Assembly: GCA_016648135.1 (NCBI GenBank) | Contig: JADDOH010000481.1 | Coordinates: 62,001 to 126,000, forward strand | Direction of reading: 5' to 3' | Source: Agrypnia vestita | Lineage: Eukaryota; Arthropoda; Insecta; Trichoptera; Phryganeidae | Length of the DNA: 64,000 nt | Shown here: piece after piece, positions 21,901-32,809 of the stretch | Layout: the number at the start of each line of letters is the position of its first letter | Position numbering within the stretch: position 1 is the stretch's first letter | Position numbers and translations under genes: made by a program | The notes under the pieces: model-generated | The model's input: the letters and a program-made list of their open reading frames with translations, nothing else | Told to the model about the DNA's origin: nothing | The model's database searches: none

Positions 21901-23556
21901 TTAAAAAGGGGGCCCTCAGATGGTTTGGGCATGTTGAGAGAATGAATGAGGAAAGATTGGTAAGAAAGATATATAATGCAACTGTTGATGGCGCCAGAAA
22001 AAGAGGGCGACCGCGGAAGACGTGGCTTGACCAGATTAACCAGATACTGGAAGATGGTCCCGTTAGAAGCCTCAACAACCAGCGAGCTTGCATGCGAAGA
22101 TGTATGAATCCGGATGAGGCGAGAGTTGTATGCCAGGACAGAAGAGTGTGGCGCTCTATCCTCTCTGCCTACCCCCATGGGGAAACAGCGTGGTGGTAAG
22201 TAAGTAAGCAAGCCTTGTGTGACTGCAAACATATGGCCCGGGCTGATTGCGTGTCACACTCTAATTATCTAAAGTTTTAATTCCAGCAATTTACGGACTT
22301 TACGGCAGACACACAACGAAATTATTTGTCAGGGGTCAACCACAAGCAAAGTATTATGATCTCATTTTCGCAACCATCGCTTCATACCATCGTCATCTTT
22401 CATTGCAATTATTAAAGCGAATTTTGCATTTGAACAGGATATGCGGTGAAACTTTTCCTGTGCACAAAGGCCTGCAGATGCACATGCCGGTGCACTTCCC
22501 AAATCACATCTGCGAGCAGTGCGGACGCTGGTTCGCCACGCGCACTCAGCTGTCCTGCCACACGGTGAGCCACACTACGGCGCGGGAAGCGTGCCCCATC
22601 TGCCCCAACCGAGTGTTCAAGGCGACCGGCTCGCTCAAGGCGCACATGCGCCGCCACACGGGACAGATGGACATTTACAAGTAAGTGCGTTTTATGTGTC
22701 CTGGGCTGTGACTTGTTGGACGCTATGTTTCAAATAGTGTCCATTTAAGATGGGCTGGCAAACAGACTGGTGGTATAAGTATTCTTGAAACGTGACAATT
22801 TGGAAACTCAGAGCTTAGCTTAAACTCAAAACTTGGTAACTTGTCCAGGAGCCCTGTCCAGAGATGAATCGAATTTGTAACCAATTTATGTATGAACCAA
22901 TATTGGCAGTCAAATGTCAAACTGATATCTGACCTCACAATGTTTCAGATATCCGAAACAGTTTTCAGTTTATCGTTTTAGGAAATGTAAAAATTCACAT
23001 CAAGTATAGCTGAAGGTTGTTGTATATGTATGTATATAGACGCACGTCCTCGCTGTGCCCTGCTTTGTTTAGCTTCTGCTCTGACTTTCCTCTTGTCCGT
23101 TTCAGATGCTCGGTCTGCACGGAGCGGTTTACATCGTACAACGCCCGCCGGCGGCATCTCGTCTCCGCGCACGGGGAGGAAAATAAGAAATACGCGTGCA
23201 AGCATTGCACTAAACGCTTTTGCCTGCAGAGCCATTTGTCGGTTCACATTCGAAGCATCCACTTGCAGGAACGTTCTCACAACTGCCTGCAGTGCGACTC
23301 GTCGTTCTTCTCGCGGCGCGGTCTCATGTTCCACATGCTCAAGCATACGGGCGAACGGCGGTACGAGTGTACCGTGTGCAAGAAGCGATACGGCCGCAAG
23401 TACACTCTGAAGGAGCACATGAAGATACACACGGGTGAGCGGGCGCACGTCTGTTACGTATGCGGCAAGGCCTTTACGCAACGTTGCACGCTCAAGGGAC
23501 ACATGGCGGTGCACGAAAAGGAAATGACGGTGCAAACCAAATATGAAGTGATTTAG
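15980..23556 (+). CDS. ZAD C2H2 zinc-finger transcription factor, six exons, eight fingers
   Basis: Exons 15980-16228, 17949-18078, 20295-20529, 21586-21723, 22438-22680 and 23106-23556. All joins keep frame and give 481 aa. The ZAD (residues about 47-127) has cysteines C47/C50 (CWGC) and C98/C101 (CETC). Exon 3 is acidic then basic (EEWLEEEVQEM, KRRRRGPDS). Exon 4 is a basic linker ending LEC, completing the first finger LECKICGETF across the intron. Fingers 1-3 are in exon 5 and fingers 4-8 in exon 6, with HTGER-type linkers between the later ones. Family members bind DNA in the nucleus and dimerise through the ZAD. The exon 3 donor is fixed at 20529, because the alternative 2 bp earlier reads into a stop. 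AATAAA signals follow at 23773 and 23777. Start could also be the ATG at 15989. Introns carry a hAT remnant and LINE fragments. No orthologue name can be given. Confidence 0.92.
16311..16965 (+). mobile_element. hAT transposon remnant with transposase C-terminus (intron 1)
   Basis: Ends are AGAGTTGCCAGGTGTTCGG at the left and, in reverse complement at the right, AAGGTTGCCAGGTCTTTGCC. Plus strand at about 16650-16740 reads CERVFSQMNHLWTDSRNKLS and then VDMVKAEL. This is the hAT C-terminal dimerisation motif (E..FS.M...W...RN.LS...V..LL). Confidence 0.75.
17340..17525 (-). mobile_element. LINE 3' fragment, GRPRKTW family (intron 1)
   Basis: Minus-strand HQIQILEYGPAKSINNR matches the family's DQINQILEDGPVRSLNNR; decayed RSILSAYP-like tail follows. 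Confidence 0.65.
18080..20290. other. Intron 2 of the ZAD gene: repeats and hairpin
   Basis: Mostly AT-rich. A strong hairpin at 18889-18945 has arms TTGGAGTTGGTGGAACA and its complement. At 19700-19880 an imperfect duplication of about 85 bp shares ACTGGGACAGTGAATGG and GAGCAAAAGCT. No exon found. Confidence 0.5.
18889..18945. repeat. Near-perfect 57-bp hairpin
   Basis: The outer 17 bp pair with one continuous stem, then ATAAGTAT pairs with its complement around CGAT. Could be a small fold-back element or a structured RNA; nothing else supports either. Confidence 0.55.
21064..21122 (+). mobile_element. PLE terminal remnant (intron 3)
   Basis: CTGATGATGGACCCTGCA and CAGCAGAATGTCCCAGAAAA match the PLE terminus at 34290-34380, with the hammerhead centre deleted. 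Confidence 0.55.
21845..22200 (+). mobile_element. LINE 3' fragment, GRPRKTW family (intron 4)
   Basis: Longest unbroken reading of the family tail: INRIKKGALRWFGHVERMNE, RKRGRPRKTWLDQINQILED, ACMRRCMNPDEA and RSILSAYPHGE. Same strand as the host gene. Begins abruptly after CACGCAGATATTAGGAATG, as expected of 5'-truncated copies. Confidence 0.85.
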
Positions 23557-23772
23557 ACTGCGACAATCGGTCAAACATAGGCTTGAATATCTTTCAAACA
23601 TGACGCACAGCGTAAGTAACTTTTGTAAAGTGCTCTAGTGCGGTGCAGTTTGTGAATTTATGGAAGTGCTAATCGTGATTTACTCATACCAAATATTTTA
23701 GTTTATTGCTGCACACAAATATTGTTCTTACGCAATAATGACTGGTGGAGTCCAGTCGTTTGTATCATTTAA

Positions 23773-23782
23773 AATAAATAAA
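23773..23782 (+). terminator. Polyadenylation signals of the ZAD gene (first 3' end)
   Basis: Two overlapping AATAAA words about 220 bp after the stop at 23556. Confidence 0.55.
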
Positions 23783-24121
23783 GTTGTCAGCGCTGTTATA
23801 CATTTCCCGACTAACAATTTAGCCGGGATTCGGGGCTATTCTCATAGGGAAGTATAGCCATCTGACTGTGTCTGACCATGTACAGCGTTGAATAAGATAT
23901 GTAATTGAGTTAGGAACCACGCTCTATCACCACTTGTGTAGTAGATTTATATAAACATTTCGTTTCTGTTTTGAGATGACAGTATCTGACCGTTTACTGA
24001 CATTTATTATTGACAAAATTCTACCCGATGGATATTTTCCATTATTTATAAACCATTTAGGTGAGGAAAGTTCAAATTGCACATTTACCATCAGAGTGAT
24101 TGGATGATTTAAATACATGTA

Positions 24122-25815
24122 CAGTAAAACCCCGTTAATTCCAACCCCGATAGTTTTAAATTCGCCATAATTCAAAATTTTTAAAAATTACAAGTCCTAA
24201 AATGTTAATTTCATAGTAATTCAAAAACCCCGGTAATTCGTAATTCTGAATAATTTTTAGCCCCTTGCCACCACAAGTCAATACATTTTAGTTCATGTAA
24301 TTCGAAATTTGACAAAATTGAAAAAATATTTCGATTTTTTTCACACTTGAGAATAACAAATATGTCAATATCGGGTATTTTATTAATAAAAATATCGCTG
24401 TCTTTGCATTAGCATAATAAATACAGTAAATCTTCAGTTTTACATTCCTCGTTTTCATGTTTTTCCGCTAATTATACCGAAAAGTCGAAGTCCCTTACAT
24501 TTCCCCAGGTTTTACCCCGAAATATTTAGAAAATTCAACTCTACATTAATTGAAATTGCTAGGAAAATTTCCTTTTTTCTTAAAAATTTAACACGTCAAC
24601 AAGTCATTTTGTATTTTCAACGGGGCATTTTTTCGTGTTTGGGTTCGAGCGAGTACATAATTACACTAGTAATGAAGTAGCGTAAAAAGGGGCAAATTAT
24701 TTAATATAAATATTTTCAACGTTTAACTAATGACCCTTTTTAGTAGCTGTACTCCTTTTACTATCAGCTATTCGCCGGCGCTAATATTGACAGATGTCCG
24801 CGAAAACTTTCTATGGGTGGTATGAAGAAGATTCCAAATCGTGTTCGGGCTGAATATTATGAATTACGTAAATATATTTTTTTTACGTTTTTTAGCAACG
24901 TGTACATTTTTGAAAATTAAAATAAATATTAATTTACTTTTATTTTCATCGAAAGCCCATTTTTCTATACAATTTTCAATTATTCACTTTTATGTTTTCC
25001 TCAATTTTGGAAGAAGAAGAGAAGTGTTAAACCGAGGTTTAACTGGTCGTATGCCGCGCACGATTGTTGTTTTTTAGATACATTTTGTGATGGTTATATT
25101 CATGTAAAATCAACAATAATCGCTAAGAAGTTGCAGTTTCTGGTTTCTCAATATGCAGACTTCATTAATTACTTGTACAATAATAACTGTTTCATTAATT
25201 ATGAAAATAAGTAACGAAATTTACTGTCAGAAATGTATGCATATGTTTATCGAATAAAACCATGGAAGCAATAACACTAAGGATGTTGTATTTCAATATT
25301 TTTGTTCTAAATATATCAAAGAATATAAAAATACTTAATTTTAACACTTTTTTTTTAATTTAAAAATAAAACTTTTTTTAACAGATAAATAACAAAATTA
25401 ATGCGCGGTTCGAAGACGACATTTGGAATGATTTTTTGTCCGGTTTGCGAGGCAAATGAGGTTACTTGACAAATAGAACTCGTTCATTCATTCAAAAACT
25501 TGAGATACAACAAAGAATAAGCTTTAAAAACCCATAAATGCAGGTAAAATAGGCCGAATTCGCATACGTGTCTAGGGAGCACAGATCTGCGCTCTGGCAC
25601 CCGACCAGTGAACGTATTACGTTTTTGAAATGATTTATTAAAATATGCAAAAAAACAGGTATTTTTCACCAAATTAATTTCCTTTTTCTTGAGTTTTGCG
25701 TTTTTTGGCAAATTTTGAAATTGCATTTTGATTTTTTTTTTACCTCTAATTTCGAATTAACGGGGTTCCGCATAATTCAATTTTTTTTTTATTTCAAATT
25801 AATGAGGTTCTACTG
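24122..25815. mobile_element. pogo/Tigger-like DNA transposon, long non-autonomous copy
   Basis: Inverted ends CAGTAAAACCCCGTTAATTC at the left and, in reverse complement at the right, CAGTAGAACCTCATTAATTT, with TA-type flanks. Sub-terminal words of the same kind (AATTCGAA..., CCCCGGTAATTC) repeat inward. No clear transposase reading remains. A short internal-deletion relative is at 36457-36949. Confidence 0.65.
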
Positions 25816-25916
25816 TGTGAATTGCACCCTTTGATAATTGTAAATATAGTAATGATTGAATATATTTAATGATAAGTATTGAAGAGAGAGAGCAATTGAA
25901 TTGGAATTAGCCTTTA

Positions 25917-26029
25917 TATGAGATTTGTATCTAATTGTATCAACAATTGGTAGCCTTTTTTATTTACTACATAACAGTTATATCTCAGTTACCAATCATT
26001 GATACAATCAGATACAAATCTCAAATAAC
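25917..26029. mobile_element. Fold-back MITE
   Basis: Arms share GAGATTTGTATCTRATTGTATC and its complement. A larger relative is at 50230-50402 (shared AGTTACCAATCATT). Confidence 0.55.
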
Positions 26030-26134
26030 AATACCATTAATAGCCAGTTAAAATTACGGTTACATCACTAACTTACATTTTTTAGAGTTATAGAACTTTA
26101 AAATGAAATAAAATACATAAAAATTGTGTTAATG

Positions 26135-26599
26135 GCTATAGACGTACCACTATAACTAGGCGTGCGAGGGAGTGCGTCGCTGTCGTGTAACAGAAGTTGT
26201 CAGGGTGTAAATTTATTACACAATACATAATGTACAGAATGTCCGGTGACCGGTGTCGTATTAAATACAGAAATTTGTTCAGGCAGCACTAAAGAAACCA
26301 TGCAGTAATGGCGGCCGTTCTATCTGTCAAACTGTCAGACGGTAATATCGGTTCATTATTCGCTTTTTCAGCTTCGCAAAACTTTAATACTTCATTGGCA
26401 ATTGTTCTTGCACCATCCCGGACTGTTTAGGATGTTTTGGACATAATAATTCAGTGTATATTGGTAATCAAGATGACACAGCTCTCGCTCAAAGACGAGA
26501 ATGAACTCAATGACAGGGCGAGGGGTTACCGCCGGGTGCGGGCAGGGCGGGTTTTAGTTTAAAATTCGCCGCACGCCAAGTTACGTTGGGCAAGCAATA
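26135..26599. mobile_element. Non-autonomous DNA element, copy 2 of 3
   Basis: Same ends as 4922-5383: starts GCTATAGACGTACCACTATA and ends CGCACGCCAAGTTACG with TTGGGCAAGCAAT. Confidence 0.65.
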
Positions 26600-27034
26600 T
26601 GGTATTGGTTTTATTTTATTTTATGCCTTTAGTATTTAAATATGATTATGATACCAACAATTTCGAAATGTATTAGCACAATTTGCGAGCTTTGTTCCGG
26701 CGTAAGTCTATTCATGGTGAAATGGCAAACCAAACTGTGCACAAATCCGCTGTTGGCTATCAAATTTGCTGTCGCTGGAAACTCGAAAAAAAAATTAGAA
26801 AAAAATACCATATATATAACACCAATGGTATAAAATTATCTTCTCAATAAAGTCAATACCGCGGCAATTACTACAATTTTTATGTTTTATTTCATTTTAA
26901 AGTTCTGTATGTACCTCTAAAAAAACCGGTTCACCGACTGTTGGTCCTCCGACAATTCGTCCCTGTCAATGGATTTCTGGCCCTCTTGCCGGCTGGTGAT
27001 CTCTTACACATTATCCCCCTTGGAAATTAATATT
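26600..27034. other. Unassigned repeat-rich stretch
   Basis: No gene recognised; short open frames on both strands (26629-26833) lack any domain or splice context. Confidence 0.35.
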
Positions 27035-27570
27035 TAAAAAAAGTAACCCATAAAATCCAAGTTTTTATTATACTCCCTTTCTTTGTAAAATATAAAAATT
27101 AAAGACGAATTAAAACATATAACATAACACTAAACTTACAGTAATTTAATATATTTCTAAAATGTCAGATGTTTTGAGCTTTGATAAGACACTTCATGCT
27201 TTGAAGATTAAATTCTAAAAACATTTGTCAGTCAGTTTAGATTTTCGACATTCGTAGTGAAGTACCTATTATGTATACCGACGGAGTAATTCAAATTTAG
27301 AAAATATTCCGCGACGTTATCGAGCCGCCGTTGCTAATAATCAAACTTTTCTAATGATTCCAATTTGAAAAAACCAATAAAATTTCTAAAAATCCGAAAT
27401 TATACTATATTATTACTTTTTTTTAACGAAAATTTGATTGATTTTCTTGATCGTCGGCACGAGTCTACTTACCAAGTTTCAGCTCGATTGGATCACGGGA
27501 AAAGGGTCAAAATCCATCCAAAGTTTTTTTTGACGGCAAGCAAGCAAGCAGACGCCACGAGTCATTTAAC
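27035..27570. repeat. Dispersed repeat family R2, copy 2 of 3
   Basis: Contains AGTAACCCATAAAATCCAAG, then TTTTTATTATACTCCCTTTC, and later CAGCTCGATTGGATCACGGG, shared with 9290-9760 and 59185-59525. Confidence 0.6.
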
Positions 27571-27616
27571 ATAAATTTGTTTATTCTTAATTATCCAGAA
27601 TTATATATGTATGTAT

Positions 27617-27953
27617 AGGGTGTACCAGAGCTAGCAGCAGAAACTTGGCCAGTAGATTCCTGACTATGTTATGAGTCTAAAATGTTCAAGCAACCATGGC
27701 CTAATATCAATAGTTACGGAGATATGCAATATCAATGTTTGCACTTTTTTTTCAATATTTTTACTTATTTTTTGCGAAAAGTTCATTGCATCATTACAGT
27801 AACTTAAGTCGATTATGAAAAATTCATTTGCTTTAATACAAGTCGAATAAAATGATAAAAACCTTGAAAAAATTTAAAAAAGGTATTTTCAATTTGTTCA
27901 GGAATCTACCGGCCAAGTTTCTGCTGCTAGCTCTGGTACACCCTGCATGTAAT
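27617..27953. mobile_element. MITE with 30-bp inverted ends
   Basis: Left AGGGTGTACCAGAGCTAGC and right GCTAGCTCTGGTACACCCT are complementary. The interior is related to one arm of the fold-back at 7655-8206. Confidence 0.7.
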
Positions 27954-28059
27954 TTGGTCCAAGAGCAATATTTTTATAACCTTGCTTCCTTAATTATTAT
28001 TAAGGAAGCAAGGTTTATTTAAATATATTATACATATTTACAACATCAACGATCACATA

Positions 28060-28745
28060 GAGACGATCAGTGGTAATGCTTTGAGAATATTAGGATTTGT
28101 TCTGCGTACTGCCAGGGTTTTCGAGAATACCTGCATACTGAGAACTCTTTACAACTCCTTGGTGCGGAGTAGACTCGAGAGTGGCTCGATGATCTGATGG
28201 TCACATGAGGGCAAGTACTCTCTTATGGTGGAGAAAATCCAAAAGAAGTTTCTGAGATATCTATCTCTACATGAGAGAGTACGGGCATTATCCTTGGCTT
28301 TACCCAACCGAGTTTCTTCAGGGTATGCTTGGCTACAATAGTCTAGAGACTAGAAGGAATGTGTATTTGATTACACATTTTTTTCGATTGTTGCGCGGTA
28401 TGATCGATAATCCTGAAATTATGCAGAGCATTGGTTTGTATGTTCCTGATAATTACATTAGACATCGTCAGCATAGATTGTTTCACATTCCAATATACAG
28501 GACCAACCTGCCGATGGTTATGCCTGTTGGAAGAGCCACAGCTATGCTGAACAAAATCGCTTTGGGTATTGATATATTCCATGTGTCTGAGGGGGTTTTC
28601 CGAAGCGGGATTCTCCTACACCTTTGATCAGATTTTATGTTATTTTTAATTTATTAAATATTTTTATTTTGATATATACTTCCATAATATGGATGCCTTG
28701 AACACTTAGTTTGTAATGTACATATTATTAAATAAATTGAATTGA
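28060..28745 (+). mobile_element. LINE 3' fragment, Jockey/CR1-like, copy 1 of 3
   Basis: Plus strand reads ALRILGFVLRTARVF, LYNSLVRSRLESGSMI, VEKIQKKFLRYL, FLQGMLGYNSLETRRN and GLYVPDNYIRHRQHRLFHIP across a frameshift near 28270. This is the RT C-terminal region of a non-LTR element. Copies are at 45386-45836 and 54870-55350. Confidence 0.8.
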
Positions 28746-29279
28746 ACATTCATGGATGCTGGTGTGTACAATCATAAATACTTAAGAAACTTTGAGGAAT
28801 CGATGTGTACGGGATCATCTCTCCGGGGATCAATTAACGGAGACGAATTGTCAGGGGACCGATGGTCAGGGAACCATACTCGTATGTTATTTTATATTGC
28901 CTCAAACCCGCTACCGAACAGTTGTATAGTAATAAATAAATAATATGTATGTATGTATGATCCAGAATGATGTTCTCTCTGGCAAATGAAGATCAGATTG
29001 TTGATAACTTCTCTTCCACTGCAAGACCACCCGCCAGATGGTCTCACTCAATGTAGCTCATGAGCTGTCTTTGGCTAGGGCCAAGGTTTGTCAAGTCACA
29101 AGTCAACTGATTCTGCATGGGCGGTCCACATTCTCTTCTGGTGATTATGTTCTGCGACATGTGAAGTTTTACTAATTCACAGAAAAATATGTAAATTGTA
29201 AATAAATAATTATCATAAAACTAAAATGTTTTCATTTCCTACAAAAACACTTTTATAGAACTTCCTTAGTGAGTTATCT

Positions 29280-30035
29280 GATATGCTGATGACACCGTTT
29301 TGCTGGCAGATAGACTTGAAGACCTGCAACAACTGCTCAGTAAAATTAATTCCACTGGCGAACACTATGGTCTAAACATAAATATTAGCAAGACCAATAT
29401 GGTTTTTAGCCGAGAGAATCATCCAAATGTGTGCCTTCAATTAAAGGGTGTCAACATTGAGAGAGTAAAACAGTTTAAGTATTTGGGCAGTCTTATTACT
29501 GACAATCTGGACCCTGATACGGAGATCAAATGCAGAATAGAGACAGCCCGTGCATCTTTTAATAAGATGAAAAGTCTACTCTGTAATGACGACTTAAACA
29601 TGAAGCTCAGACAGAGATTGACCAAATGCTATATATGGTCAATTCTACTTTACGGTGTTGAAGCATGGACGCTGAAGGTGACTACTCTAAATCGCCTAGA
29701 GGCGTTCGAAATGTGGATACATCGTGAAATGTTAAGGATATCTTGGACTGACATGACTAGTAAGTAATGTTGAAGTTTTACGTAGAGCAAATACAAACAG
29801 ACAGTTACTCAACATAGTAAAGCTCCGTAAAATTTCATATTTTGGTCGTATAATGAGAGGCAAAAAATACTTCATCCTTCAGCTCGTCATGAAGGGGAAG
29901 ATTGAGGGTCGGAAGGAGGCGGCATTCCTGGCTTGGAAACATCCGAGAGTGGACCGGGATAAGAAGCGTGGAAGAGCTGTTCCGCACTGCCCTGGACAGG
30001 GAAACTTTCTCCCAGATGAAGAAGAAGAAGTGAGA
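29280..30035 (+). mobile_element. LINE fragment, RTE-like
   Basis: DMLMTPFCWQ is the decayed YADDT..LA motif. Downstream come NISKTNMVFSRE, FKYLGSLITDNLDPDTEIKC, IETARASFNKMK, LLYGVEAWTLK and LEAFEMWIHREMLRISWTD, then a degraded GKIEG tail. This is the RT-to-C-terminus order of RTE-type elements. Confidence 0.8.
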
Positions 30036-30124
30036 TCTACACATATGCATATACAATTGAAATGAAATTTTAAATCTGGTGTTTTATTAACAAATTGACT
30101 TTTCAACTGAATAAAATTTATATT

Positions 30125-30320
30125 TAAGACTAGCTGTTCGTATGCGGCGTTGCACGGGTTGAGGATTAAGTTAAAAATAAGATTGTGAGGAGAAACAAAC
30201 GTTCCATTGTTTTGCAAAAACATGTTTCCATATAATCTAGGCTGAGATAGATGGGATGTGCAGGGAGGGAAATATGGCCTATATTTACCACCAGGTCCTT
30301 AAGAACATTATGCATAATTC
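30125..30320. repeat. Dispersed repeat with ACTAGCTGTTCG head
   Basis: Starts GACTAGCTGTTCGTATGCGG, then GGAGGGAAATATGGCCTATA, also found in the tandem repeat at 44350-44640. The ACTAGCTGTT head is seen inverted near 39175. Confidence 0.5.
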
Positions 30321-30793
30321 GGTAGAACAATACAGAAAGCAATAGTTGAAGAATTTGGGACATTTAAATTTTAGGACAATGGAACATTTACATTTTTATT
30401 TATATAAATGTTCCATAGTAGGTATATAAAAACAAAGTAGATATACAAAAACATCCTCATATTCAAATGCAACGTTGTGCCAAAATTTCAAACTTTCAGA
30501 GATTAGCGATTTTATACATACGAACATTTACATTTTTATTTATATAGATGACTACGGTTTACACTCTAATGAACTTACGCACACTTACGAGTGGTCATTA
30601 TGTATTGAGAGATGGGGATGATGTATTGGGAAAAATAATTTTGTTTTATCTGATTTAAAAAAAAATTCTACCATTTCTAAATTGTTTAGAAGGGCTGAGG
30701 TACGTATTGTATGCTGAGGGAGTAACCATGTTTGAAAACTGATGGCACCGCTGAAACAAAATCTGTATACCATTGTTTTTCACCATATATCAC

Positions 30794-30952
30794 CTGTAAC
30801 GGACAGGATGAATGATAGCCTTGAAAAGGGCCTCCTCAAAGAAGATGACATTGCCGAGTTCCATGGTTCGCTGCGGGCACCGATCAAGGCGTTCCTGTGA
30901 CGTCATCTTATTCACGGGCGACCGGGCAGGACGCCGGTGCGTCATCACCACC
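30794..30952 (-). CDS. Orphan exon candidate, unknown gene
   Basis: On the minus strand a 159-bp stretch (53 codons, one open frame) lies between an acceptor CGGTCCTCAG and a donor ACAG|GTGATA. It reads MTHRRPARSPVNKMTSQERL, then RCPQRTMELGNVIFFEEALF and KAIIHPVRYR. It is GC-richer than its surroundings, as the proven exons here are. I recognise no family and found no partner exon on this strand; the nearest minus-strand genes do not need it in frame. It could be a stray exon of a gene broken by repeats, or chance. The opposite strand also has a short open frame. Confidence 0.35.
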
Positions 30953-31154
30953 CTGAGGACCGTAAAGACGGGTCTTATGCTTTGATAAATTTGTGAACAA
31001 ATTTATGTATGAAAATTTATAAAAATAAAATGTGACTTGTTTTTAAATTATTACATGTTATTGTAAGAACCTAAATATTGACATATATGTATGTACTTTG
31101 TTACATGTTTATTTTTAATAAACGAGAAAATCGCTGTTGCGATAGACCGGGGTG

Positions 31155-31330
31155 GTGAGTGTAGCCAACTGTATGGCATAAAGACAGATATGAGAAATAT
31201 TATTGAATATTTCCGAGTAACGGCCAACTGTATGGCGGAAAGACAGATACAGGAAATATTATTTCCTACGGCTAACTGTATAGCCTGACAGACAGAATTA
31301 TGAAATATTGTTTAATATTTCAACATATGT
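31155..31330. repeat. Threefold tandem repeat of about 55 bp
   Basis: Units begin GCCAACTGTATGGC or GCTAACTGTATAGC and continue with an AGACAGA...GAAATATTRTTT pattern; identity falls from the first to the third unit. Confidence 0.6.
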
Positions 31331-31334
31331 ATCC

Positions 31335-32030
31335 GAGGACAGAGACTTGGTATGCGAAGGAAAATCGGGCTGCAGACCGATTGTTTCCGATAAGTCGCGA
31401 AGCCCTGTCTTGTCACATCTTGGAGAAATCTACATATAACTAACAGTGTTTTATAGGCCTAGCTACGGGGCTTATCACTGATAAGGTCCCGGGCGCGACA
31501 GCCACCGAAAAACGGTATTTGTGCCAACAAATACGAGAATTTTCGACCCAAAATTGATTTTCTCAGACCACCTTCCCCCATATGTATATATTTTTAAGAA
31601 TTGGATGCTTTTTATTTGACCGCATTGCTCGATGCAGTCTTGTTGCAATTAATGCCTTTGCTCCGTTTCTGTGGACTCACTTTTGTTCGGGGCTAGAAAA
31701 ATTGGTGATAAAATATTTGAAATCACTTTTTTATTTTGCTGTTGTCGTCGTACACCCATAAAAAGAGGTCAGTGGCTGGTACATGGGGTAAGCTCACTTA
31801 AAATCTATTTATTGATCCATGTCCTTCTTAGCTAACATCACCTATTGATAATTTTAAGTAACAATATGTTTGCAATACAATTTTTCCAACCACTTCATAT
31901 TTGAAATGATCTGGTTCATAACACTAGCTTTATTTTTCTAATACCTTTATTTTCCGTTTCAAGTTTTTTGTGCCCATAAACTTCTTTGACTACTTTTTAC
32001 CGTTGAACGTATTTTATAATGGATGGAATA
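31335..32030. other. Unassigned stretch, probably old repeat DNA
   Basis: No coding or structural feature recognised. 31930-32160 includes a fragment of the fold-back family of 7655-8206 (GTGATAGTCCAATGTTTTAC). Confidence 0.35.
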
Positions 32031-32216
32031 TATGTTTAATATTCCATAAAAGTTACTGTAGTGATAGTCCAATGTTTTACCGAAAATTAGTCAAAAACAT
32101 TGAAAAAAATGCAAAATTTGATGTCTCTTATATTATATTTAACCCAAAGTGTAAAGAATATTTTCTATTCATAATTGCATGGAGACGACTCTCCCGAGAT
32201 TTTTCCTACTATACTA

Positions 32217-32385
32217 CGGTCGCCGAAAAGAGAGATTTTCGTACATCGACTCTATGCTACGCATCCCTTTCGCACGCGCACAATTATGTTGCTGTCATGC
32301 AACATAATTGTAACTGCACGCGTGCGACAAGGACACGTAGTGTTGGGTCAATGTACGAAAATTTCTCCTTTCGGCGACTGAAGTT
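32217..32385. mobile_element. Fold-back MITE
   Basis: Outer arms GTCGCCGAAAAGAGAGATTT and its complement; inner perfect palindrome ACAATTATGTTGC...GCAACATAATTGT within GCACGCGC/GCGTGC. A hammerhead-like CUGAUGG...GAAACUAGU sits just after it at 32401-32430. Confidence 0.65.
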
Positions 32386-32809
32386 TATCTATGATACTCT
32401 CTGATGGCTCCGAGCTGAAACTAGTTTCTGTTTCTTCAATAAGTGGTCAAACAAAGTGTAATTTTTTTTAAAATATATTATGTTTCACCGCAATGTGTTT
32501 GTTTCGTGTCAAATTTTTTTATCATTCATATATTTCTATAAAATTAGATGTTGTAATGTTGTAGGCCTATTCAATAATATACATATGGTTTGTATATTAT
32601 TGTATGATTAGATAATAATTTTCATTAAGACAAATGATTTATTTTTGGCCTAGTAAGTAATTGCATTCAAAATAAAACATCCACACAGCAGTGAGAAAAC
32701 TTTCATATGTTGTAACGGAGTAAAGGAGGATATTCCTCTGCAAGTGTCACCCTGCTGGCCTCGCTCGGGTTTCAGAAAATTCAGGGTTACATGACTTTGT
32801 TTGTTTTAG

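Noticed and set aside
31155..31330. CRISPR-like array
   Set aside because: Three diverging tandem units without spacers in a eukaryotic genome.
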